DNA of 64,000 bases from Liopterus haemorrhoidalis (Eukaryota > Arthropoda > Insecta > Coleoptera > Dytiscidae), in assembly GCA_963971575.1 (NCBI GenBank), contig OZ020620.1:36595992-36659991 (forward strand), in the 5' to 3' direction. This document shows, in pieces, positions 54,460-63,458 of the stretch. A program made the translations under genes and the position numbers. How positions within the stretch are numbered: the stretch's first letter is position 1; every line of letters starts with the position of its first letter. The notes beneath the pieces were generated by a model, which was given only the letters and a program-made list of their open reading frames with translations, ran no database searches and had not been told where the DNA came from.

Positions 54460-54618
54460 TGGCAGTAATAATGATGAAAATTCAAGAATACGTCAGCCTA
54501 GAAAATTTCTTGAAAGAATACACCCCTTTAATTATTATAATGATGAAAAATTTAAACATAGATTTCGGTTTTCAAAAGATACTGTTTTGTCTATTTTTGA
54601 ATTAATTGATAATTAAAT
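54460..54618 (+). pseudogene. Harbinger transposase N-terminal fragment
   Basis: The frame gives IRQPRKFLERIHPFNYYNDE then KFKHRFRFSKDTVLSIFELI and a stop. RFRFSKDTV..L..LI is the conserved start of PIF/Harbinger nucleases (HARBI1-like). The DDE catalytic part is missing. Its position and orientation inside TAA-flanked GGCCGGT ends support the family call. Confidence 0.8.
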
Positions 54619-55377
54619 AAAGTCCTTAACTTATATTACATTATATCTATTAATTGTTCTTTTTCAATTTCTGTATAATGTTTGCCTCTATCCCATTTTT
54701 TTTTTTCATTTGAAATACTTTTTAACTTCTACGAATTCTTTTTCACTGTCAAAATTATAGGTTATTAACGTTAAACTGTTAAAAGTACAACAGAAAAACC
54801 GCGAAATATAGTATAGGCATCTACCGGTCAGTTGTATACTAACGTTCGGTCGGTAAATCTTGAGACTAAATTATTTTAGTTGCAAACTAGTTGATTAGTT
54901 GGCTGTTCTGATTTATAATACCGAAATTAAATAACTTATTATATTAGTTATCAACTAAATTTAGTTTACAACTATTTAGTTGGGTCTTAAGTTATGTTTT
55001 TATAATACCGGCCATAAGGATATTTTCCAAATTTATAATCCAATTGTTTCTAAATTTTAGGGGTTGTTATACTTGTTTGTTAGTTAATTTTCAACGTTCA
55101 TAGCGTGCATACATTAACAACATGGCTCTTTGGCGACCATTTGATTTTGAAGAAATTCCTAATTTCTGTAGAGAAAATAGTGAATCTGTGCAAGGTGTTT
55201 TGGAGTGCGAAAATGTGGACGTTGACGTGGAAAGCCAAAATGTGGACGTGGCTACTAAAGAAAAATATCATTTTTCAGAAGATTGCAAAGTTCTCATACT
55301 GAACGTTTATAAAAAGTTAGTTTCGGAAATTAATGACAAATCTATACTTAGAACTGCGGAATTAACTAGCGTTCCAT

Positions 55378-55860
55378 TCTTTTCGAGGGGTTCCGGTATC
55401 GGTTCAAGTTCTTAAAATTTCAAGTTCAGGGTTTGGATTTTGGTTAAGGTTTTATAATTTTAGTGGAGTTCTCAAGGTTCGGTTTTGCTCTGATTAATTT
55501 ACACGTTCAAAGCTATTAAATCATAATTAATATAATATACTTCCAGCTAGTTGTAATATAAATTTATCCATATTAGGTAATATTTGTAAGAATAAGTTTG
55601 CAGTGGAAAATTTAGGGTGGTTGTTGGAATGTTTTCACTTTTATTTACGTAGACAATATGTTGTTAAGACATAATTACATCATCCTGGCCAATGGCCAGC
55701 AGCCGCAGTGGCTGAGATCGTTAAATGAAACAGGAATGTCAGAAATCAACCCACAGATATTTGTATGCATACGTCAATGGGCATCTCTTACAGGCATTCA
55801 TCAGTGCAGTTACAAATTTAATTATTTTGTGCAGTCTGATTTAAAAAAATCACCCACGAA
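55378..55860. other. Junction region between family X and a LINE
   Basis: Begins with GGTTCCGGTATCGGTTC-type sequence that may be a decayed hAT end. The 55658-55927 ORF is mostly non-homologous, and its distal end enters the LINE. No firm feature. Confidence 0.4.
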
Positions 55861-56405
55861 TCAAACATTTCCAATTCGGTTTTCATGCCAATTTTTCTAC
55901 AACAAAGGCCGTAATGGACTTAATTAATGAAGTAATTAAATTTCTTGAGGAAGGAAAATACGTAACTACTTTTTTGTGTGACCTGTCCAAAACATTTGTT
56001 GGCGTTTTTCACCCTGTATTAAAAGAAAAACTATCCCACTACGGTCTTAGAGGTAATATTAATGAGCTATCTTAAGTATTGCAAACAATTAGTATTTCTT
56101 AACAACAATAAATTGTGTAGCTTAGAAATTAATGAGGGGTGCCTCAAGGATCTGTTTTGGGGCCAATGTGATTTTAATTTTACATAAATGCCCTTGCATA
56201 TTAAATCTAAAACTGTGATATTCGCCGTTACAACTTTTATTACCCGAGGGATCAGTCTTTTAGAAGCGATTGGTTTCATGGAGAGTAATATAAAAGACAC
56301 ACTAGACGGGTTCTGTGCTAATAAATTCAATCTGAATGTTAATAAAACAATACTTATTCAACCCGAGATTAAATCTCTCTTCAATATATTATAGCACGGA
56401 ATCAA

Positions 56406-57294
56406 AATAGGGGGTAGGCATGATTTAAAATTTTTTTTTGTCATATTCCTCTTGTTGCATATAAACATAAAAAACAGTTTTGCATTTTTTTTTTTAATTT
56501 GAATGCTTAAAAAAATCATAAATGTATGTAGCGCGCGAAAACGACGTGTGACATCATACCCTAACTAAGTGTACTGCGTACAGCCTACACAATATGTCGT
56601 GAACTTATTTGCTTGTATAACTTTTATAGGTTATGTAAAGTTAGAGTGATTTTAATTAAAATAAAGTTTAGTTCTATAAAAAATAAAAACAATTTATACA
56701 TGTTTACCGAATTAAATTTTATATTAAAATATATAAAATATGGAAGATCCAGGCCCCAGTACTTCGAAACATAGTCGAAAATATTGTTTAGTACCGATAT
56801 GCACAAATAGTTCAATTAGAAATAAAAAAAAAACAATTTATATCATTACCTGATGGCGAAAAACAACAGAAAAGGCGAAATTTGTGGCTGAAAGCTATGA
56901 GGCGAAATAAAACCGATATTTCAGATAAAAGTAAATTTTATGTTTGTGAAGACCATTTTAATGTGAGTACATATATTTTATAAATTATTATTAAGTAAAT
57001 GCGTGAAAAATTGTTTAACAACAAATAAAAAACTCTCGAACAATACAATATATACACGTAAAGATTATGTGTAGTCTGTATCTGTGACGTCAAACCCCAG
57101 CAGTCTCAGTCGTATTTACTCGGCAATCTTCGCGCCGTGGTCGGCTTATTTCAAATTTACAATATTTTAATTAAAAAATTTGGCTATAATATTAATTAAA
57201 ATGTGATTTTTGTTTTGTTAGGTGACATAACTAACATTAACATATCAAAAAATGTATTTTTAAGGAAATATAAATTTTATGCGTATCCCCTATT
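56406..57294 (+). mobile_element. P-like THAP MITE, copy 2
   Basis: AATAGGGGGTAGGCAT and the inverted AATAGGGGATACGCAT are the termini. It aligns with 47320-48241 in opposite orientation, including long flanking non-coding parts. It contains the fuller version of the THAP exon. Confidence 0.78.
56740..56962 (+). pseudogene. THAP-domain first exon with splice donor, P-like element copy 2
   Basis: The exon starts MEDPGPSTSKHSRKYCLVPI with C-x4-C, crosses an A10 run that forces a +1 shift, and continues ISLPDGEKQQKRRNLWLKAM and KFYVCEDHFN. All four C2CH ligands (C, C, C-x2-H) plus the LP, W and F landmarks are visible across the two frames. GTGAGTAC directly follows CEDHFN, a good 5' splice site, so this is exon 1 of a spliced P-type transposase whose remaining exons were deleted. 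Confidence 0.82.
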
Positions 57295-57939
57295 CTTGGG
57301 TTTTCAACTGGATACCAAAATTAATTGGACAGTTCATACTAATTTAGCGGCTGGTAAAATATATAAATTCAATTTTGCCCTTTTAAAATTAACTAAGACC
57401 ATAAGTTGCATGCCCTCCAAAACTTGGACAATAATGAAAGTGTGAACTATTTTTCAAATTCTCGTTTGGAATAATCTCATGCAGAAAGTGAGGTTATTCA
57501 TCTTAATTTCTGATTTTATTTCCTGTGCGAATATTTAGGTATGAAAAACCTATCGGCAAATGGATGCTCACAGTGAATCAAAAGCCGAATCGTATGACCA
57601 TTTCAAAGTAATATTTGGACAAGCGCAATGCAAGTGAGTTATGAAACATGGATCCATCCCTACACACCAGAAATGAAAGAGCAGTCAAAAAAGAGTTCCT
57701 TCGGCCGGAAAGGTCATGGTCACGATTTTCTGGAATACGCAAGGCATAATCCTTTATTAACTATCTGGAAAAAGGAAAAATGATCTCAGGATATTATTAT
57801 GCCGCTTTATTGGATCGATTACACGCTGAATGATGAAAAAGCGGCTTCATTTAGTGATGAAAAAGTTCTGTTTCATCAAGACAATGAATCAGCTCACTTG
57901 ATCGAATTGAACTACACATTGCTCGTTTAAATCGTGCGG

Positions 57940-59591
57940 ATGCGGAAAAATTATCATTTAAATCGTGCGGATGCGGATCGGATGCGGATTATATATCATA
58001 TCCGCTTATCCGCAATATCCGCGTGAACTTAAAATCTTCGGTTGGACGCTTTTTTCTACGGAAGACGAGTTTAGAACCCCAAAAATGTATCGCTGGAATT
58101 TGTATTGTGCTTATGACAAGAGTGAAATAATAATACGTTACAGCACTTTTTACTTTTTTCACTCTTACCATAAAGACCTATTTTACGCTTACTTAAGTAG
58201 TTAAATATAGTAGAGTTTATATAACAGTTGTAGATACAACAATTTGTTTGGATTTATTGCGTTTACTAATTTAAAAATAATTATGTATCGCCTTATTTTG
58301 CATTTTTGGAAATATTAGTAAAGTTTAACCATTTAATTTGCCACATTTTAAAACATAGAACCTCACATCAAATTTAAAAAAATAAAAATATCTTAAAATT
58401 CTTGAAATCGTCATATAACTTTCATCTTTTAATAATAGGATGAATTTAAGAATTTATTTATTATTAAGAACTTATTTTTTTAAATTTGCTAATCTTATAG
58501 GACTTTCCTTGTTATTTATTGGTCAGAAATGTGATAAATTAATCTGTTTAATTATTTCTAAATATCGCTGTTCTAAAATAACAGTAAGATGTCTTAGATA
58601 ACTAATGGCTGGTTTATACAACTTAGCCATAATTTTGCTTAGCCGTAACTGAGAAGTACCTTATCCATAAGTTTTTAACGATCCCCAGAACGAAAGTATT
58701 GGGTTTATACAACCTTTGCCTTAACTTTTCCTTAATCTCGATCGTCAGCCGCAGCCAATGAAATGCGCTGTTTAGAGTTTGCGCAGTTCCGAGTAAACAT
58801 CGTAAACCTGACCTTTATTCTAAACGTCAATTGCGAATTTTGGAAGCTATTTTATTAAAATGAATAATGAGCAAATTATTGTAATATTCCTTTATACTGC
58901 CTTGGCAGCATCTGCCGTGTTCGTGTCATCTTTATTATTTCACAAAAATAAAATTCGTTGCCTATTTCATAACAGTCATATTTTCGCGCATGCGCTGCTC
59001 AGTGATTTAGCCGTAATTTAACCACGAAAGTTGAAATGTTGGGAACTTTCAAGGTTACGGAATTCTTATTGCTAAGGTCTGCTTATGGATAAATTACGGC
59101 TAAGGTTGTATAAACGTACATAGGCGTTTTGTATAGTTTATGTTTTACGGGTTAGGGATAAGGTAAGGAAAAGTTACTGTTAAGGTTGTATAAACGGGCC
59201 ATAAGTTCCTGAGATATTGCTGTTTAAAGTTTTACATTTTATATAAACTTGATTTAAGAGTCGAATAATTGTAATTTCCATCTTTATTTTTTAATCTATA
59301 TAATATCAGTACGACGTTAGATAGAAAACATATTTCTGGACCAAGTAATATTAATGTGATAAAATGTTTAAAAATTTAGTAGTGTTTTAAAACAGCGATA
59401 TGCCAAATAAGGCGAAACATGTTAAATATTTCCAAACAGACAGCAAATCCTGTGCGGATTGTGCGGATATTTTTGCGGATGCGGATCGGATGCAAATTTC
59501 ATATTTAAAAAGGCTGCGGATGCGGATCGGATGCGGATCCTGTCTATGAGGATGCGGATACAGAAAAACGTATCCGCGCAGGGCTCTAATC
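57940..59591. mobile_element. hAT-like element with GCGGATGCGGAT repeats
   Basis: GTGCGGATGCGGATCGGATG clusters at both ends (57937-58022, 59450-59580). The right terminus inverted is TAGAGCCCTGCGCGGATACG, resembling hAT ends. The left terminus is missing, apparently deleted into mariner sequence. No transposase is seen. Confidence 0.55.
58607..59200. mobile_element. Harbinger-like MITE (TAA target)
   Basis: TGGCTGGTTTATACAACTTA and the inverted TGGCCCGTTTATACAACCTT are bordered by TAA (left 58603-58605, right 59202-59204). Additional TTATACAAC and TTAAGG motifs recur inside. The GGCC(G/C)GTTTATA start resembles the 52471 Harbinger. Non-coding. Confidence 0.75.
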
Positions 59592-59807
59592 ATCGTTGAA
59601 ACGTAGCACCTATTTTGCAGATTTCGAGAAATCGTACTTTTGGATCGTTTAAAGAAGTTGGAATATCGTTAGGCAAAATATTTAGAGCTAATAGGAGACA
59701 ATGTTAAATAAGTCAAATATGGTAAAAAAAATCTTTTGAATTTGTTAAAACAGCACAAGGCTTCCATCTTAAAATATTTGAATGTGATCAACTTATCTGA
59801 CAAAGTA

Positions 59808-61117
59808 CAAGGTGTCTCAAAAGAAATTTTATATTTAGTGGATCGATTAAAAAAAAAGTAAGCCGTATATAGAAAAAATGTTTATTAATTATTAAAATAC
59901 ACTTTTTGGGGATTTATTTCTTAAAAATAATATCGTCTAAATGTAGACCCTCGCGTTCTCGGCACTCATTTAATCGAACAGTAAAATTACTTATGACGTC
60001 TCGGTAGGTGGACTCAGGGATGGCTGCCATTTCGTGACGGATATTTTCTTTCAAATGCGCCAGTGAAGTCGGTTTATTTGCGTAAACTTTAGATTTAAGG
60101 TAACCCCATAGGAAAAAGTCCATAGGGGTTAAATCTGGACTGCGTGGAGGCCAATTTATGTCATCTCTCCGGGAGATCAATTTGCCTAAGAAAATTTCAC
60201 GAACACATGGCAGAGACATATTGGACGTGTGTGAAGTTGCTCCGTCCTGTTGGAACCATATTCTTTGGTTATAGCCAGGAAAGTTTTGCAGTTCAGGTAC
60301 CAAGAAGTTGTCTAACATCTCCACATAACGCTCTGAATTCACTGTAACTGCACGCCCCCTTTCGTCTTCAAAAAAGTAAGGGCCGATAATTCCTCGCGCC
60401 GACATCGCAGCGCATACGGTCACTTTAGGCGAATGTAGGGGTTTCTGATGTTTGCGTTTCGGATTCGTTGCACTCCAGTAGCGGCAGTTCTGCTTATTTA
60501 CGTGGCCATTAAGATGAAAATGAGCTTCATCCGAAAACAAAATGTTGGTAAACGTTGAAAATCGCTCAATCACCTGATTTACGAAATTAAGCCTGTGACT
60601 GGCATCTTGGGGCTTTAATTCTTGCACCAATTGAATTTTGTAGGGGTGCAGCTTTAGGTCTTTGTGCATAATGCGATGTAATGATGATCTATGCACATTT
60701 AAAGCACTTGCGCGCTTCCGAATTGAAAGGTTCGGGTCGTCACGAACAGACTGATTAACATTCTCCACGTTTTCTACCGTTCTTGATGACCTAGGTCGCC
60801 CGGATTTTGATTTATCCAGCGTTGTACCAGTCTCTTCAAACTTTTTAACACAATGTCGAATGAGAGGAATGCTTGGCGCATCATTTAAGTGGCGAAAACC
60901 TCGAATACTGCAGAATTTTCTACGCGCTACAGTCGCCGAATCACCGTTTTTGTAAAACTCTCGCACGCATAATGCGCGGTCTGCTCCCGAGAAACGCTCC
61001 ATAGCGACTGAATTCCCAAGAGCCAGGCTACCGATTGACATAACCCCCGCGCCCCTCGGATACGTTGCGTTCACGCAGTAAGCTAAATAAATATAAAATT
61101 TCTTTTGAGACACCTTG
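59808..61117 (-). mobile_element. DD41D-spaced Tc1/mariner transposon, apparently intact
   Basis: CAAGGTGTCTCAAAAGAAAT plus TTTATATTTA ends are near-perfect inverted repeats, flanked by TA (59806-59807, 61118-61119). The length of 1310 bp and sequence match the copy at 42709-44017, with only a few differences per hundred bases by eye. The transposase frame is open from end to end. Confidence 0.95.
59914..61002 (-). CDS. Tc1/mariner-superfamily transposase, open reading frame
   Basis: Predicted cut-and-paste transposase acting in the nucleus at TA sites. Residues 1-110 (from MERFSG) contain two HTH-like regions (ADRALCVREFYKNGDSATVA; IRKRASALNVHRSSLHRIMH) joined by GRPRSSRTVENVE, a GRPR-type hook. 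The catalytic domain has NILFSDEAHF (first Asp), IWFQQDGATSHTS (second Asp) and PPRSPDLTPMDFFLWGYLKS; the Asp of PMD lies 41 residues after the second (DD41D spacing). I chose MERFSG at 61002 because its context (GCTATGG) is better than MSIGSL at 61041; the open frame itself runs further upstream into the end repeat. One oddity: VTVCAAMSARG has Cys where the dead copy has Trp, which might lower activity. No stop or frameshift is seen. Confidence 0.92.
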   Translation of the reverse strand: MERFSGADRALCVREFYKNGDSATVARRKFCSIRGFRHLNDAPSIPLIRHCVKKFEETGTTLDKSKSGRPRSSRTVENVENVNQSVRDDPNLSIRKRASALNVHRSSLHRIMHKDLKLHPYKIQLVQELKPQDASHRLNFVNQVIERFSTFTNILFSDEAHFHLNGHVNKQNCRYWSATNPKRKHQKPLHSPKVTVCAAMSARGIIGPYFFEDERGRAVTVNSERYVEMLDNFLVPELQNFPGYNQRIWFQQDGATSHTSNMSLPCVREIFLGKLISRRDDINWPPRSPDLTPMDFFLWGYLKSKVYANKPTSLAHLKENIRHEMAAIPESTYRDVISNFTVRLNECREREGLHLDDIIFKK

Positions 61118-61119
61118 TA

Positions 61120-61544
61120 CAAGAAGAGAAATAAAGAATTTCTGGATTTGCTAAGGTACTCAATTGAAAAAGAATTGCGTATCTATTATTGCTTTAATAT
61201 TTGAATTAATATCATGTTTCTAAACGGTTTTGCACGTGTTCCTTTGTTGATAATAAACACGTGTACTGATGCCAAATCGTTAAAAAATATAGTTACTAAA
61301 TTTGGATCATAAATTGCATCACACTAAATACAAAACGATATTGCACTGGTTGTTGCATATAAATCTCCTTATTAATGTCTCCTGCAATAAAAATTAAATA
61401 TATATACATAAATAAAAACACTATAATATATACTAAATAAATATATATATTTTATTGTTTTTCATTCAAGATTTTTAAAAACTACCATTTGAATTAGATC
61501 TTTAAAAATATTGTGCTGTTGAAGACTCTTGCTTAACACTTTTA
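61120..61544. other. No recognisable feature
   Basis: AT-rich DNA, no supported features. Confidence 0.5.
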
Positions 61545-61552
61545 TGTATCAG

Positions 61553-61795
61553 CAGGGGCGCACACAAGGGGGGGTCCAAGGGGTCCGGACCCCCCCCGTA
61601 CTGTGAGAAATGAGGACTTTTTTTTGCTCTTCACCTAAAACTTAGAAGTGAGGACCTTTTTTTTTGCTCTTCACTTAAAATTTAGAAAGGAGGACCTTTT
61701 TTTGCTCTTCACTTGAAATTGAAATTTTGCCCTGTGTTTATAAAAATTATGTATAATTGGACCCCCCCCAAGCCAAAAATCTGTGTGCGCCCCTG
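61553..61795. mobile_element. hAT MITE with minisatellite (TSD TGTATCAG/TGCATCAG)
   Basis: CAGGGGCGCACACAAGGGGG and the inverted CAGGGGCGCACACAGATTTT are flanked by an 8-bp duplication with one mismatch. The interior has three units of GAGGACCTTTTTTTGCTCTT with CACTT, the same minisatellite found in the structurally different MITEs at 32227 and 62872. Confidence 0.88.
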
Positions 61796-61803
61796 TGCAT
61801 CAG

Positions 61804-62450
61804 AGTTCACAATATCAGAGATATTCAGATCAATTCTGTATAAAGTTACTGTGTAATAACATTACTACAACATAAAATATTATAAAAAGTATAATGGCTT
61901 TCATTCATGATAGTAACTGACCTTACTCGTAGTGACGAATTTAGTTACAATTATCATAGTAACAGAGTTACAGAATTGGTCTGATTAAGTCACAAAATTA
62001 GTAAATAAACCTTTAAAATGAAATACAGTGGTACCTCGACTTAGAAGATTTCGTTCCTGACCACGGTTCGTATCTAGAAAAGTACGTATCGCAAAACACA
62101 GTTTTCCATTGTATTTAAATCTTAACTAACCGACTACAAGATTCAAAAATATAAAAAAAAAAATCAAGAAATAGAAAAAGAAACTATTCTCTACTAAATG
62201 AAGAAAATGCATCTGTATGTATATTTGACATTAATACGGCAAATTGCAATACTTTGTTTGCTTACGCATTATGTTATTCTTTTGGACCATTTTGACAATA
62301 ATAATGGCAATTAATATTAAACACGCGTCCTAAAGTGCTAAAAATATCCCACTCTCTCTTATAAAGCTGGCAACTTTATCATTACATACCACAGCTCGTA
62401 CTGGGGGTTCCAAATGCACCTAAAAAGAATGCGCTCCACATTCATTATAC
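61804..62450. other. Mostly unannotated; one possible element end
   Basis: CAGTGGTACCTCGACTTAGA at 62028, preceded by TA and followed by TTTCGTTCC, resembles a known class of DNA-transposon termini with TA targets. No partner end was found. The rest is AT-rich and featureless. Confidence 0.4.
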
Positions 62451-62452
62451 TG

Positions 62453-62871
62453 GGTGCACAATTATCAGGTCGTCAAGGATGAAATTTGTAGAAAAATAGG
62501 CAAAGTTGGTTGATAACATACAAATATAAGGAATTATTTTATTCATCAAAGTATGCACCCATATTGTCTATACACTTTTGCCATTTAAGCGGCAGGTTGT
62601 TCAAGCCGGTAGTATAAAACCCTGGCGGACGAGAGTCAATGAATTCCTGGAAGGCCAGTTTTACAGTAGTCGGATTAAACTGTTTTCCTATTAAAAAGTT
62701 GTCCAAATTGCGAAAGAAGTGGTCGTCAGTGGGGGCTTGGTCTGGTGAGTATGGAGGATAATGAAGGAGTTCAACTCCAATTCCTGTAGTTTTGCCACAG
62801 TCATTTGTGCAGTGCGTGATCTAGAGTTATCATGCAATAAGATAGGAGTCGATCTGTTGACCAATCTAGGC
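62453..62871 (-). pseudogene. Mariner (cecropia-like) transposase C-terminal fragment, copy 1
   Basis: The minus strand reads RSTPILLHDNSR-type second-Asp motif, then TAQMTVAKLQELEL and, after a shift, FRNLDNFLIGKQFNPTT, the tail PPGFYTTGLNNLPLKWQKCI and a stop after MGAYFDE. TGGGTGCACAATTATCAGG (62450-62468) is probably the element terminus. It is joined directly to the MITE at 62872, which interrupts the upstream part. It duplicates the fragment at 63459. Confidence 0.75.
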
Positions 62872-63214
62872 TAGGGTGACCATTCGTCCCGCTTTTTGCG
62901 GGACTGTCCCACATTCTAACATTTTGTCCCGCATCAAGATGTGTCCCGCAAAAGTCCCGCATTTTAACATTTTGTCCCGCATTTTGTAACTTTGTAACTT
63001 GTATTTGAGGAAATGACTTGGATTTGGGAGATGAGGACCTTTTTTATATGTTTTTTCCTCTTCACTTGGATTTGGGAGATGAGGCCCTTTTTTTTTGCTC
63101 TTCACTTGGATTTGGGAGGTGAGGACCTTTTTTTTGCTTTTCACTTGGATTTGGGAGATGAGGACCTTTTTTTGCTCCGTCCCGCATTGCCTTCTTAAGA
63201 AAATGGTCACCCTA
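62872..63214 (-). mobile_element. MITE with GGTGACCATTTTCTTAAG ends and minisatellite, copy 2
   Basis: TAGGGTGACCATTCGTCCCG and the inverted TAGGGTGACCATTTTCTTAA enclose GCGGGAC motifs and four units of GATTTGGGAGATGAGGACCT with polyT and CTCTTCACTTG. It is the reverse orientation of 32227-32547. It is inserted in mariner sequence that is uninterrupted at 63780. Confidence 0.85.
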
Positions 63215-63458
63215 ATCTTTTTAATCGTTTTTCTTTAAGTTTAATGACTGACCGACCTGTGTCTCGGGATCATGTTTACAGTTCATATATTGCAAGAACC
63301 GGCTTTAAGCGACGTTCTACCTACGAACTAACGACCGACCTGTGTCTCGGAAACATGTTTACTTAACCGGATCACGGAGCCGGATCAATGAACCGGCTCA
63401 ACAAACTGAACGACCTCCACTGATCCGGTTCCGCAAACTGAGCCGAAATTCCTATCTC
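63215..63458. repeat. Short duplicated and hAT-end-like sequence between two mariners
   Basis: ACCGACCTGTGTCTCGG occurs twice, about 83 bp apart (63251 and 63334), each followed by an ATGTTTAC motif. GGATCCGG-like and GAACCGG motifs follow, ending in CCTATCTCTA, which resembles an inverted TAGAGATAGG hAT terminus. The left partner was not found. Confidence 0.4.

Larger units (their letters stand above)
52471..55014 (+). mobile_element. PIF/Harbinger element (TAA target), split by Tc1
   Basis: TGGCCGGTAATATAAA and the inverted TGGCCGGTATTATAAA are flanked by TAA (52468-52470, 55015-55017). The uninterrupted equivalent in X copy 1 shows the empty site. Subterminal motifs such as CAACTAAATT and TTAGTTGG recur at both ends. 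A transposase fragment lies near the right end. Confidence 0.88.
52295..55377 (+). pseudogene. Family X copy 2, split by a Harbinger element
   Basis: The upstream region (52300-52467) matches copy 1 upstream DNA inverted at 3030-3190 (TTATGGCAGTAATCCCAAGA). After the inserted element, 55018-55377 continues with matching 5' DNA and an open frame from ATG 55122: MALWRPFDFEEIPNFCRENS, ECENVDVDVESQNVDVATKE, HFSEDCKVLILNVYKKLVSE, LRTAELTSVP. Similarity to copy 1 stops at 55377, where unrelated GTTCCGGTATCGGTTCAAG sequence begins. No function can be assigned; the repeated occurrence with shared non-coding flanks says it is mobile. Confidence 0.6.
55860..57445 (+). pseudogene. LINE reverse transcriptase split by a P-like MITE
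   Basis: RT motifs in order on the plus strand: TTKAVMDLINEVIKFLEEGK and TTFLCDLSKTF (motif A, with the second Asp region altered), HPVLKEKLSHYGLRG, then in another frame GVPQGSVLGPM..FYINALA (motif B). After further breaks ANKFNLNVNKT is followed by the P-like MITE (56406-57294). On the far side LGFQLDTKINWTVHTNLAAG continues the post-catalytic region. The differences from the LINE at 47121 indicate a different family. Frameshifts and stops show it is dead. Confidence 0.8.
57530..59710 (+). pseudogene. Mariner transposase remnant split by hAT-like DNA
   Basis: Left part (57530-57920): YETWIHPYTPEMKEQSKKS-like frame, then GKVMVTIFWN-type codons in shifted frames, and VLFHQDNESAHL with the second catalytic Asp. 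Right part (59595-59710): ADFEKSYFLDRLKKLEYR and the mariner C-terminal tail. The first Asp of the VDETW motif appears as YETW. Frames are broken at many points. The gap between the two parts is filled by the 57940-59591 insertion. It looks like the mellifera/irritans group, by eye only. Confidence 0.75.

Noticed and set aside
61003..61122. Transposase start at the far end of the open frame (402 residues)
   Set aside because: That start is a TTG at the element boundary, and the frame crosses the terminal inverted repeat; an internal ATG is far more likely.
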